DNA from: Virgifigura deserti
GTDB lineage: Bacteria > Pseudomonadota > Alphaproteobacteria > Dongiales > Dongiaceae
Reading direction: 5' to 3'
DNA length: 64,000 nucleotides
NCBI GenBank assembly: GCA_003576685.1
Contig: QOZR01000011.1
Location: 124,001 to 188,000 of the forward strand
Position numbers and translations under genes: made by a program. Shown here piece after piece: positions 16,314-23,969 of this stretch (the stretch's first letter is position 1; every line of letters starts with the position of its first letter). Below the pieces are notes generated by a model. The model saw only the letters and a program-made list of their open reading frames with translations, ran no database searches and was not told where the DNA came from.

Positions 16314-17681
16314 TTAGTGCGTGACGCCCGTGATCTGTACGAAGGCGTTCTCGTGCTCCGCCGCCACGTCGGCCCGCAGATGCGCGAGGAAGCCGTATTG
16401 CAGCGTGTCGGCGTACCGCTCCCGAAGAACCTCGATGCGGATTTCCTGCCGCATGCCGATCATCAGGGACGGCCACCAACCGGCCAGGATCTCGGTATCG
16501 GGCGGCGGGCTTGACGACGCGAAGTCGGCATCAACGGATGTCGATGTCAGGATCGGCACGTCACGAATGGCGGGCGGAACCATAAGCGGCTGATTGTCGG
16601 TCGCCGTCAGGCCCGCAAGCGTGCCCTCATCCTCCGGGTGCATGACATAGGCCGTGACGCCCGGCATATTCGCCGTCATCAGCTTTGTCCGCGCCTGGAG
16701 CAACGGGGCGTAGGACGTGAGCGCCGCCGAATGCGCCACCGTCTGAATGCCGGTGAAGGTGGTAACGCCGCCCGGCTCGGAGCCGGTGCCGCTGCCGAAC
16801 AGGGCGACGCGATCGAGTTCCACCGCCATTGCACTGGCAATGATGCGCGGAAGCATCTGCTCCATGTTGAGCGAGTCCGCGAGAAGCTCGCGCGATGCCT
16901 TCACCAGCACCGCCAGCGAGCGGGGGTTGAACGTCACGCGGGTGAAGGTCGGATCAGACTCCGCAACCGCGCCCGCCTCGGCACGCCAGCCCGGAACCGG
17001 GTCGGTCAGCACCTTGGCGATATGGTTCACGTCGCTGGTCAACGGCACCGTCCGTGCGCCCGCCCGGATCGCAACCGACGCGGCCCGCATCAGGTCGATA
17101 AGCCGGCTCGACAGAACATCGGGAACCGAGTAGCCGCCGGCGCTGTCGGTGCCCTCGGAAAGCGCCCGCTTCTCAACGTCGTCTTTCGCCCCCACAACCA
17201 TGGCGCGGAGATACCGGCCGAGAGACAGGCCGTCGTGACGCTCCCCGCCGCGCGCGCTCTGCCAGTCGGCGAAACGCTGCTCGGGCGCCAGGGCATAGGT
17301 GATCTCGCCGTCATCGGCCCCGCCGTTGATAACGCGGTCCTCGCCGATCGGCCGGCGGTTGTCGCCGCCATGCTTGCGCGGCTCACGGCTGCCGAGTTCC
17401 TTCCGGGCGTCCATCTCGCCATCGATGCCGTCGAGAAGAATCATCAGGGCGTCATTTGCCGCTTCCGCCTCTGCAAGCCGGTCCTGCGGCGCGTCGTCGC
17501 CGATGCCGTCGAGAACGTTGCGTGCCTCGCGGATTACCGCCTTGCGGGTGTCGTGCAGGGCGTTCCAGTCGAGGGAATGGACGGTGGAAAGAAGCTCGTC
17601 CGGATTGCCGATGCCGGCCTTGCGGAGTCGCGGGCCGCACAGCTTCCGAACGGCCAACTTTTGCGTGTCAGTGAGAAACAT
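16314..17681 (-). CDS. HK97-type phage major capsid protein
   Basis: A 455-residue capsid protein. Residues 1-150 form a charged helical delta/scaffold-like domain. The mature domain starts near LSEGTDSAGGYSVPDVLSSR and includes VTFNPRSLAVLVKASRELLA, ELDRVALFGSGTGSEPGGV, YVMHPEDEGTL and the final EIRIEVLRERYADTLQYGFL. These are the usual HK97-fold landmarks. No separate protease gene is present although the delta domain would normally be cleaved. This is the strongest proof that the element makes at least one virion protein of its own. Confidence 0.92.
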   Translation of the reverse strand: MFLTDTQKLAVRKLCGPRLRKAGIGNPDELLSTVHSLDWNALHDTRKAVIREARNVLDGIGDDAPQDRLAEAEAANDALMILLDGIDGEMDARKELGSREPRKHGGDNRRPIGEDRVINGGADDGEITYALAPEQRFADWQSARGGERHDGLSLGRYLRAMVVGAKDDVEKRALSEGTDSAGGYSVPDVLSSRLIDLMRAASVAIRAGARTVPLTSDVNHIAKVLTDPVPGWRAEAGAVAESDPTFTRVTFNPRSLAVLVKASRELLADSLNMEQMLPRIIASAMAVELDRVALFGSGTGSEPGGVTTFTGIQTVAHSAALTSYAPLLQARTKLMTANMPGVTAYVMHPEDEGTLAGLTATDNQPLMVPPAIRDVPILTSTSVDADFASSSPPPDTEILAGWWPSLMIGMRQEIRIEVLRERYADTLQYGFLAHLRADVAAEHENAFVQITGVTH

Positions 17682-17846
17682 TTTTCGTCTCCATAGCGAC
17701 GGCCAAACGCAAACACGCGCCGGCTCGCCGCGATCAATCGTTATCGCGGTTTGCCCGGCGCGCGGTCGTCATCGACAATCGCCGCTCGGAGAGGCTGAAG
17801 TTCTGCGGCGCCATCAGCAGCCGGCAGAACAATCAACGATCTGAGT

Positions 17847-18074
17847 TTAGTTGAATCGGGCATTGGTTTCAAGAACTTCCGCCTCGGCTTCCAAGATATC
17901 GGCCAGATGCCGAAGCGTTTTCACCGCCTCCACTTTGCCGATGCCCATGTAGAGAAGCCCCGCGCCTTCATGCACAAGGCCAAGGCCGACTTGCTCGGGC
18001 GCCGTGCCCTTCTGCATCAGGTCGGCTGCAAGATTGCGGATCGCCTGTCGCTCCATCGTGTAATCAGTCGTCAT
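17847..18074 (-). CDS. Small hypothetical protein at the head of the capsid module
   Basis: A 75-residue helical protein (ATG at 18074, site AAAGGAG seven bases upstream). It is the first gene after the cluster of TGTAAC/GTTACA repeats and precedes the capsid gene by 165 bases, so it likely starts the late transcript. No family recognised; a small regulator or head accessory protein are both possible. Confidence 0.6.
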   Translation of the reverse strand: MTTDYTMERQAIRNLAADLMQKGTAPEQVGLGLVHEGAGLLYMGIGKVEAVKTLRHLADILEAEAEVLETNARFN

Positions 18075-18104
18075 GTCATGCTCCTTTGCGGTTCTCTGCC
18101 GCCG

Positions 18105-18201
18105 TGTAACCTGTAACTTTTGTAACCTGTAACTTCGGCAGTTTTCCTAGGGTTACAGAAGTTACAAAGGTTACAGAGGTTTCGGGGTTACAGAAGTTAC
18201 G
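18105..18201. repeat. Cluster of nine TGTAAC/GTTACA half-sites (iteron or operator array)
   Basis: TGTAAC lies at 18105, 18112, 18121 and 18128; the reverse orientation GTTAC(A/G) at 18152, 18161, 18170, 18187 and 18196. Spacings of 7, 9 or 17 bases put the copies in phased groups, with the left four facing the right five across an 18-base centre. It lies directly after the RepA-like ATPase gene and before the capsid module, so it could be a replication origin, an operator for the late genes, or both. The same half-site appears upstream of alpA and of the integrase. Confidence 0.75.
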
Positions 18202-18211
18202 GGGTTTAGCG

Positions 18212-19207
18212 TCAATCAAGGGCAAGGTAAGACCCTCCTAAGTTCTTCAACTTCCCTTCCTTCGTCATTCGGTAGACGGTGCCTTTGACGGTTCCGAGTT
18301 TCAGGTTTGTGGCCTCGGCAATCTCTTTGACCGACGGGGCGTTGTCGGCGTCCCGCACCGCTCGCCAAATCTTCTGTTGCGCTTCGGACTGGCGGTATTC
18401 GTCGGCGGGGCCTAGGCGGGTCCAGCGGCCCGTATCGCTATCGAAGGCGAGGGCGGTTTCCGATTCCTCGATATCGCGCCCCGTCGCCCATAGCGCCGCG
18501 TCATGCGCGCCCCGGTCCCGCTTGAGCAGCAGCAGCGTATCGGCGGAACCGGTCAGCCCGGTTGAACCGCTGATCTCTTCAAACGGATCATCGGAATCGC
18601 CCTTGCGGACGTGATGGACAAGGAGGACGCAAAGCGAGCGCGCGTCCGCCAACTCCTTCAGCGGAGAGAGGGCGGCATAGTCCTCATCGTAGATGTTGGC
18701 GTTGCGCCCGCCCTTCTGGCGCGGCTTCACCTTCGCCCAAGTGTCGATGATGATAAGTCGGGCATCGGGTCGGCCATCCAGCCAATAATTCAGGGCATCG
18801 ATCCCGCCGTCATCCAGCCTCGGCCAGGACGTGACAAGCTCCAGGCGGGGCGTTGGCGGCAACTCTTGTCGAACCGCCCTCAGGCGGCCTTGCAAGCGCC
18901 GCTCGGTGTCCTCTAGCGCCAGATAGAGAACGTCGCCCGCTGCAACGTCGATCCCGCCTAGAGCCTGCCCGCCGCGCCCCACGGCATCGCCGACGCCAAG
19001 CGCCAGCCAGGACTTGCCCTGCTTCGGCTTGCCCGCCAGGAATGCCAGCCCTTCGGTGAGAATGCCGGGAATGACGAATCTCGGTTCCGGAAACTCTTTC
19101 GTGTCGAGTGTCGCCGCGTCAATGATCCCCGTTCCCTCACTCGGCCGGAAGCTCTGCGCGGGATTATGCGGCGGCGGGGTGCCTTCGTTCCGGTCGCGCG
19201 GTTTCAT
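18212..19207 (-). CDS. RepA-like AAA ATPase (DnaB/RecA-fold helicase type)
   Basis: A 331-residue protein of the AAA_25/RepA family found in plasmids, prophages and satellites. Walker A GKPKQGKS is at residues 59-66, an ALED segment follows strand 2, Walker B is RLIIIDTWAKVK, and LLVHHVRKG is the sensor loop. The last ~60 residues form a winged-helix-like region (SVKEIAEATNLKLGTVKGTV) able to bind DNA. The family unwinds origins and loads replication. It begins by a four-base overlap with the upstream gene and ends beside the repeat array. Confidence 0.88.
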   Translation of the reverse strand: MKPRDRNEGTPPPHNPAQSFRPSEGTGIIDAATLDTKEFPEPRFVIPGILTEGLAFLAGKPKQGKSWLALGVGDAVGRGGQALGGIDVAAGDVLYLALEDTERRLQGRLRAVRQELPPTPRLELVTSWPRLDDGGIDALNYWLDGRPDARLIIIDTWAKVKPRQKGGRNANIYDEDYAALSPLKELADARSLCVLLVHHVRKGDSDDPFEEISGSTGLTGSADTLLLLKRDRGAHDAALWATGRDIEESETALAFDSDTGRWTRLGPADEYRQSEAQQKIWRAVRDADNAPSVKEIAEATNLKLGTVKGTVYRMTKEGKLKNLGGSYLALD

Positions 19208-19665
19208 GCCGCCCTCGCAATCCGGAACGCTGGCGCAACATGGCGCGCGATCTCGTCTTTAAGCTTCTGTTGAAGTGCGGTCGAAGTGCAGACAACTTCC
19301 GAGGCAAGCCCCAATGTGGCGCGCGGGTCGGCGCTCCAATCGAGAACGCAAACCCATAGCTTGTTAGGCCATAGATAGCGTTGCTCTAGCCATTCGGCGG
19401 GCGTTGCGGCGAGCATCACCGGCCGCTCTTCCCACCAAGCGCCGTTCAAGTCGTCTTCGCCGAGAACGGTAGCCAGGCCGTGCCGAAGCCACCAGCGCGA
19501 CGGGTCGGCGGAAGCCCACGCCACAAGGTCAACCGGCTCGCCGAGGCGATCATAAACCGGCATCGTCTTGGCGTAGATCGCGCCCGGCATCGGTTCGCAG
19601 GGATCGAAGGTGCCGTCGCGATAGGTGGCGATATGGGCCATTCCCAGGGCGCTAAGGTCGATCAT
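19204..19665 (-). CDS. Hypothetical protein in the early operon of the element
   Basis: A 153-residue protein rich in Trp and Ala (AWASADPSRWWLRHG, LEQRYLWPNKLWVCVLDW). It overlaps both neighbours by four bases, within a co-translated early operon with the RepA-like ATPase. No family recognised. Confidence 0.65.
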   Translation of the reverse strand: MIDLSALGMAHIATYRDGTFDPCEPMPGAIYAKTMPVYDRLGEPVDLVAWASADPSRWWLRHGLATVLGEDDLNGAWWEERPVMLAATPAEWLEQRYLWPNKLWVCVLDWSADPRATLGLASEVVCTSTALQQKLKDEIARHVAPAFRIARAA

Positions 19666-19907
19666 GGGCGCACCCCCAGGCCAGCCAAGCCGGCGACAAC
19701 CGAAGCAAGATGAATCGGAAGGTCGGCGCGGCGCGACACGTAACGCGCGGCCATCTTCGCAACGATTCGCGCCGCTATATCGTCAAGTCGGCGGAACTGT
19801 TGCGGAGTGTCGGGCGCGGGGTTATCTTCGGATCGTCCCGCTAGGACATTGCTTTCCAAAGCCCGGTTGCCCGCCAGCGGCGCCGGGCTTCTCTTTGCGG
19901 TGTCCAT
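19662..19907 (-). CDS. Small hypothetical protein in the early operon
   Basis: An 81-residue protein: the first third is polar and low in structure, the rest helical (RRLDDIAARIVAKMAARYVS). It starts three bases after the AlpA-like gene and overlaps the next gene by four bases, indicating one transcript. No family recognised. Confidence 0.6.
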   Translation of the reverse strand: MDTAKRSPAPLAGNRALESNVLAGRSEDNPAPDTPQQFRRLDDIAARIVAKMAARYVSRRADLPIHLASVVAGLAGLGVRP

Positions 19908-19910
19908 TGT

Positions 19911-20108
19911 TCAAGCGGCCTTCCCACGGGAAGCCGCAACGCGGGCCGCGATCCAGTCGTCTACCTCTGACTCGATCCACGCGCTAAACCCGTCCGTCAC
20001 TTTCACGCGCTTGGGGAATTTGCCGCTCTCTTCCAAGCGGCCAAGATGAACCCGGCTGTAGTGAATGCCCTTCAGCGGGCCGAGGTCTTTATAGCGAATG
20101 AGTTTCAT
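19911..20108 (-). CDS. AlpA-like regulator/excisionase
   Basis: A 65-residue MerR-like winged-helix protein. LGPLKGIHYSRVHLGRLEESGKFPKR is the recognition region, with the hallmark G.FP.R...G followed by AWIESEVDDWIAARVA. AlpA proteins of P4-like and PICI-like elements switch on integrase or excision and replication genes. It heads the early operon and has a perfect 8+8 palindrome 76 bases upstream. Confidence 0.85.
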   Translation of the reverse strand: MKLIRYKDLGPLKGIHYSRVHLGRLEESGKFPKRVKVTDGFSAWIESEVDDWIAARVAASRGKAA

Positions 20109-20183
20109 CGTCTGCTCCGGTTGTTGGTGAACGCCCGTGTGCGTTCCCGGAGCAAAGATGAAGCGCGGCCTTATACTCGGTCA

Positions 20184-20203
20184 GTTACAATCGAAATTGT
20201 AAC
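20184..20203. promoter_or_regulatory. Perfect palindrome (operator) upstream of alpA
   Basis: GTTACAAT, four bases CGAA, then ATTGTAAC: an exact 8-bp inverted repeat between the alpA gene and the preceding gene. It contains the same GTTAC/GTAAC half-sites as the array at 18105-18201, which suggests that one DNA-binding protein of the element controls both places. Confidence 0.65.
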
Positions 20204-20217
20204 CGTGAGAATCGTTT

Positions 20218-20955
20218 CTAAGCGCGCTTGTAATCGTCAGGTACAACGCCTTGTCGCCATTTCAGCGTGACTTCAGGCAAGGGAATGCTCGGCGGCACGG
20301 CCAAGGCCACACCGGGCGGTAGTAGCGCGCCGCCGCTTTTCACAGACTGTCTATGGGGTGCGGTTCCCTCTGCCTTGACGCGGATCGCCTCGGCGAGCGC
20401 GAGAAAGTCCGGCAGATCGGGAAGCGGGCAGGGGAAGATGTATTCCGTTGTTGATGGGTCGAGGCGTGCGACATGGGCCGCCCAAAGATGCTGAACGGGC
20501 CGGTATCTCGGGAGTATCGTGGTATTGATCGTGAAAACCGATATGCCCCGCTGCATGTTTAGGCGCTGCTTTAGATAACCAACGATTTCATCCTTTAGGT
20601 CCTCCAGCTTGACATAGCTGCCTTCGACTTCCGAACGGATCAAATATTGGACGGGAATCCAGCCGGCGATCATTCCGTGCAGGTGGGGCGTTTCCGCATC
20701 CTCCCGCACTTGCGCTAATGGCGGCTTCGCCAACGCCTCTTGGAAAAGGTCGGCTACAATTGGAAGCTTCAGGGCGTCGGCTTGGGCGGGCCACGCCTTG
20801 ATATTGTCGAGCATGAATTGCCCCTTCCCCGCCTCGATTGCCCGCGCCCGCTTCTGCTCATCGTCGGGCCACAACATCAGGTTTTCGAGGTAGCTCAGCA
20901 CAAGCGGCGTTCTCTGCGGTCCAACCATTTCCGGTGTTAGATCGAGATATGGCAT
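20218..20955 (-). CDS. Hypothetical protein, possible regulator of the element
   Basis: A 245-residue soluble protein starting MPYLDLTPEMVGPQRTPLVL with a helical N-terminal half, a central EVEGSYVKLEDLKDEIVGYL segment and a Pro-rich end. It lies alone between integrase and alpA, its stop 15 bases from the palindrome. Satellites often keep their switch gene at this place, but no helix-turn-helix is clear to me and I do not recognise the family. Confidence 0.6.
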   Translation of the reverse strand: MPYLDLTPEMVGPQRTPLVLSYLENLMLWPDDEQKRARAIEAGKGQFMLDNIKAWPAQADALKLPIVADLFQEALAKPPLAQVREDAETPHLHGMIAGWIPVQYLIRSEVEGSYVKLEDLKDEIVGYLKQRLNMQRGISVFTINTTILPRYRPVQHLWAAHVARLDPSTTEYIFPCPLPDLPDFLALAEAIRVKAEGTAPHRQSVKSGGALLPPGVALAVPPSIPLPEVTLKWRQGVVPDDYKRA

Positions 20956-21059
20956 AGCGCGCCCTCCGTTGACGCTCCGCAGAATGGCGGCATGGAAGGC
21001 CGGGCGGAAACCGGCTTTTCGGGAGCTACCCTATCCATGCCGAAGGGCATCATAGCACG

Positions 21060-22316
21060 TCAGCGGGCAAGTCGGACGACGTTGCTCGGGGCCGGAATCG
21101 CCTTCTCGGCCGCAGCAAGGATTTCCCGCAACCGCGTCTCCCATGCCTCGAATGCCCGCCGCTTCTCTTCGCGGTAAGCGTGCCTGTCGTAGACGCGACG
21201 AACGCCGCCGTCGATATGGTTCACGCACCGCTCGGCAATGTGCGGGTCAACGCCACACTCGGAAAGCCGGGTCCGGAACGTCCGCCGCAGATCGTGAACG
21301 ATCCAGTCCTCCGACCACTCCGATGCACGGCAGAACTTATCCAGCCGCTCTTTCGCCTTGCCGAATCCGGAAACCGGACGGTCGCCCGCATAGCCTGACG
21401 TGAACGCGCTATCCACGTCGGCGAAGGAGGGCAGGGCGGCAAGCTCGGCTTGCGCCAGCGGGGCAAGCGGAACCTCATGGGCCAACTTGTTCTTTGTGCG
21501 CGCTCCGGGGATCGTCCAGAGGGTCGGCGTCTCCCCGTCATCCCATTCCGGCCGCTGCATTCCGGAAACCTCGCTTCGCCGTTGCCCGGTCAAGAGCAGG
21601 GTCCGGAACATCGGGCCGAACGGATAACCCATGAGGAACGTCGCGCGCCAGAAGTCGCGAATCTCCGAATCCGTCAGAACGCGCTCCCGCGACTCTTCGG
21701 GCGAAGGGGCCTCGATGCCCGCGACGGGCGATGCCTCGATGATGTCTTGTGCAACCGCCCAATTGAACAGCTTGCGCGTATGGGCGAGGGCGCGGTTTGC
21801 CAGAATCGGATGCTTGCGGGCGATCCCGTTCAGGGCGATCACGACTTCGCGCTTCCGGATCTCGGCAATCGGCCGATCGCCGATCGCGGGAAGAACGTGC
21901 TGCTTCAAGACGCGCTCGGTCTGGTCCCAACTCCGTTGATGCTTCTTCGCGTAAGTCTCGATGAACTCCGCCGCCACCTTCCGGACGGTGCAAACGTCTA
22001 CCGTGGCAACCTCCGCCTGCTGCCGTGCCTGCTGCCGCTCCGCCGCCGGATCGCCGCCAAGGGAAACCTCCCGCTTGAGCCTGTTCGCTTCCTTCCGCGC
22101 GTCCTTCAGCCCCAGGGACTTGCTGTAATCGCCTATCCTGTGTCGGCACCATTTCCCGCTGCTGCGATAGACGAAGTTCCACACCTTGCGCGTGCGGTCC
22201 TTGCTGTCGCGCCAGACGCGAAGCGATAGCCCCTTCGGGTCGTCATCCCAATGGTCCTTCCGCCCTTTCTCGGGCGGTTGAACCGTCTCCACGAACCGCG
22301 CTGTCAGTCCTGCCAT
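21060..22316 (-). CDS. Tyrosine-type integrase of the tRNA-Phe element
   Basis: A 418-residue P4-type site-specific recombinase. Residues 1-90 are the arm-binding domain (DUF4102-like, with SLRVWR and the KARKEANRLK-type helix). The catalytic domain shows Arg in LLTGQRRSEV (246), HDLRRTFRT (His341, Arg344), His367 in a CVNH context where LGH is usual, and the nucleophile Tyr376 in RVYDRHAY. It lies 187 bases from attR and is transcribed away from it. It should catalyse integration at the tRNA-Phe 3' end. Confidence 0.96.
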   Translation of the reverse strand: MAGLTARFVETVQPPEKGRKDHWDDDPKGLSLRVWRDSKDRTRKVWNFVYRSSGKWCRHRIGDYSKSLGLKDARKEANRLKREVSLGGDPAAERQQARQQAEVATVDVCTVRKVAAEFIETYAKKHQRSWDQTERVLKQHVLPAIGDRPIAEIRKREVVIALNGIARKHPILANRALAHTRKLFNWAVAQDIIEASPVAGIEAPSPEESRERVLTDSEIRDFWRATFLMGYPFGPMFRTLLLTGQRRSEVSGMQRPEWDDGETPTLWTIPGARTKNKLAHEVPLAPLAQAELAALPSFADVDSAFTSGYAGDRPVSGFGKAKERLDKFCRASEWSEDWIVHDLRRTFRTRLSECGVDPHIAERCVNHIDGGVRRVYDRHAYREEKRRAFEAWETRLREILAAAEKAIPAPSNVVRLAR

Positions 22317-22326
22317 TTTCTCCTCC

Positions 22327-22402
22327 GGGGCAACAAATCCGCTCTAAGCCCATCTGGGGCAACGCTGGGGCAACAAATCGACACGGCATCAGTTGTTGCC
22401 CC
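22327..22402. repeat. Right integrase arm-type sites
   Basis: GGGGCAAC occurs at 22327-22334, 22356-22363 and 22367-22374, with an inverted copy GTTGCCCC at 22395-22402. The first and third continue with AAAT, and the last two direct copies are 11 bases apart, as on the left side of the element. They lie between the integrase start and attR, where the integrase promoter must also be, so binding could also regulate int. Confidence 0.7.
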
Positions 22403-22404
22403 AA

Positions 22405-22419
22405 GTAACGCCATGTTAC
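22405..22419. promoter_or_regulatory. Inverted repeat GTAAC-N5-GTTAC upstream of int
   Basis: GTAAC (22405-22409), GCCAT, GTTAC (22415-22419) form a short exact inverted repeat 89 bases before the integrase start. The half-sites equal those near alpA and in the 18-kb array, though in the opposite relative orientation to the alpA palindrome. It is short enough to arise by chance. Confidence 0.4.
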
Positions 22420-22502
22420 AGGAACAACGCTGGATAGCAAGCAATACTGCGGATTTCAGAGGATCAATGTATCACGGTGTATCTCGGTGTAGAGTGTCCG
22501 GG

Positions 22503-22553
22503 CGTGACTGAAAATCACGGTGTCGGTGGTTCGATTCCGCCCCTGGGCACCAT
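22503..22553 (+). repeat. attR: right copy of the 51-bp core repeat
   Basis: Exact duplicate of 11860-11910 (anticodon arm to one base past CCA of tRNA-Phe). It lacks the acceptor 5' strand and D-arm, so it is not a functional tRNA. It marks the right end of the element. Confidence 0.95.
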
Positions 22554-22575
22554 CTCAACTTCTCGAACTTGGTTT

Positions 22576-22915
22576 CTAACGATTTTTGTCCCTTTTTGGC
22601 CTACCGGGCGGCGCCGGGGCTAAAAGTAGGTCACTTTTGTCCGCCGTTCGGAAGCTGGCGGCCGTGAACGGTTTCCTGAATTTGGTGACCAGATAGGCCA
22701 GATGCCCACTGGGGCAGGCGTCGAGCGCCTCGCGGAGCTCGGGCGGAATCGGGATCTCGCGCTGCTTCACCTTCCGGCCCTGGCCCTCCGTCTCCAGAAA
22801 TGCAGCCGGCCGTCCCGCTCCATCTGCGGGCCGAGCCGGATCGCATCGGAGCGTTGGACGCCGGTGAACAGCTCGATCGCGAGCGCCAAGCGGGTCCGGC
22901 TGCCGAGCGGATGCT
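22576..22915 (-). pseudogene. Decayed tyrosine integrase fragment beyond attR
   Basis: Two overlapping minus-strand frames join into a recombinase fragment. The first (22915 to about 22790) reads LALAIELFTGVQRSDAIRLG, matching the catalytic-Arg region (TGxQRSD) of phage integrases. After a frame change near 22800 the other reads KQREIPIPPELREALDACPS followed by GHLAYLVTKFRKPFTAASF, matching the next stretch. Both the N-terminal domain and the HxxR...Y end are missing. It differs from the intact integrase of the element, so it is the remnant of another integration at the same tRNA. Confidence 0.8.
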
Positions 22916-22924
22916 GCCTGCCAT

Positions 22925-23830
22925 TCAGCCGGGCGTGCTTAGTCCAATGGAGGATTGTTTAAGGAACTCAGTGAACCGGACGAGGCCTGGCGACGCTTCC
23001 GTTGCGTTCCAAGCGGCGAATACCGGGATTGTCTCTCGCACGTCTTCGAGGGGGCGGATGACGAGCCCGCGCCGCTGAATGTTGCGCGCACAGCTGGCAT
23101 AAACCGTGACGCCGGTTCCGGCCGCGACGAGACCGAAGATGCCCTCGCTGCTGGACGCCTCCTGCACGATCTCGGGAAAAAATCCGGCTTGGTGGCAGAG
23201 GACGAAGAGCCGATCGCGGTAAGCGCTCCAGTTTTCACCATTGCCGAGCACGAAGGGCTCCTTCGCAAGATCGGCGAGCCGCAAGTCCTTGACGTTGGCC
23301 AGCCGATGCGTGGCCGGCAGGAGAGCCACATATCCCTCCTGGTCGAACGGATAGTTGCAGATCCGCGGATTGTCGAGCGTGCCGATCAGGAAGCCGAGGT
23401 CGATCTTGTGTTCCATTAATGCGACCTTTTGATGCGACGTCGCCAAGAAGCTGAGATTGAGACGGATGCCCGGGTGCGTCTCGCGGAACGCGCGCAGCAG
23501 CTCGGGCACACGCCCGTTGATGGCGAAGTCCATATAGGCGATTCGCAACTCGCCGGTTTCCCCATCCGCCGTTCGGCGCGCAACCGTGACGGCATGCTCA
23601 AGGTGTCCCAATCCCAGTCGGCATTGAACGAGGAAAGCGCGGCCCGCCGCGGTCAGCTCGACGCTGCGCGTGCTCCGCTTCAGCAGCACGACGCCGACGC
23701 TCTCTTCGAGCGCCTGGATCGTTCGGCTCAGCGCCGGTTGGGCGATGTGCAGACGCTCCGCCGCCCGGTTGAAATGCAGTTCCTCCGACAGTGCGCAGAA
23801 AGCCCGAAGATGCCGCAGGTCGAATCGCAT
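22925..23830 (-). CDS. LysR-family transcriptional regulator
   Basis: A 301-residue LTTR. The N-terminal winged helix-turn-helix reads LRHLRAFCALSEELHFNRAA then LHIAQPALSRTIQALEESVG. The effector domain includes IDLGFLIGTLDNPRICNYPF and the typical LVAAGTGVTVYAS. It is transcribed away from the N-carbamoylsarcosine amidohydrolase-like gene with 139 bases between, so it very likely controls that gene and perhaps the TRAP transporter. The ligand may be the transported substrate. Confidence 0.93.
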   Translation of the reverse strand: MRFDLRHLRAFCALSEELHFNRAAERLHIAQPALSRTIQALEESVGVVLLKRSTRSVELTAAGRAFLVQCRLGLGHLEHAVTVARRTADGETGELRIAYMDFAINGRVPELLRAFRETHPGIRLNLSFLATSHQKVALMEHKIDLGFLIGTLDNPRICNYPFDQEGYVALLPATHRLANVKDLRLADLAKEPFVLGNGENWSAYRDRLFVLCHQAGFFPEIVQEASSSEGIFGLVAAGTGVTVYASCARNIQRRGLVIRPLEDVRETIPVFAAWNATEASPGLVRFTEFLKQSSIGLSTPG

Positions 23831-23884
23831 GTGCGTTCCACTTATGCCGAGAGCGCATCAATCTTGGCCGATTTAATATTTCTT

Positions 23885-23901
23885 GGCAATTCCAGAATGC
23901 C
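23885..23901. promoter_or_regulatory. Candidate LysR-binding box in the divergent intergenic region
   Basis: GGCAATTCCAGAATGCC is an imperfect palindrome with GGCA and TGCC ends and an ATTC/GAAT inner pair, containing the T-N11-A pattern of LTTR boxes. It is 55 bases from the lysR start and 69 from the amidohydrolase start. Confidence 0.5.
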
Positions 23902-23969
23902 GCAGAGTGTCGTGACGGACCAATGATCCCGCCACTCGATCGACATTCTTCTGTGGAGAAGACGACGTC

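Larger units (their letters stand above)
11911..22553. mobile_element. 10.6-kb integrative element in tRNA-Phe (capsid-encoding satellite-like or reduced prophage)
   Basis: The segment lies between two perfect 51-bp att copies. It carries its own tyrosine integrase beside attR, repeated GGGGCAAC integrase arm-type sites just inside both ends, an AlpA-type regulator, a RepA-like AAA ATPase, an HK97-type major capsid protein, a tail fibre with chaperone, an HNH nuclease and a methyltransferase. I found no terminase, portal, head protease, tail tube, tape measure, endolysin or CI-type repressor. Size and gene content resemble phage-inducible satellites, especially capsid-encoding ones; a prophage with a large internal deletion is the alternative. 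Confidence 0.9.

Noticed and set aside
22503..22553. A second tRNA-Phe gene
   Set aside because: Only the 3' two thirds are present; the acceptor 5' strand and D-arm are missing, so it is the attR copy.
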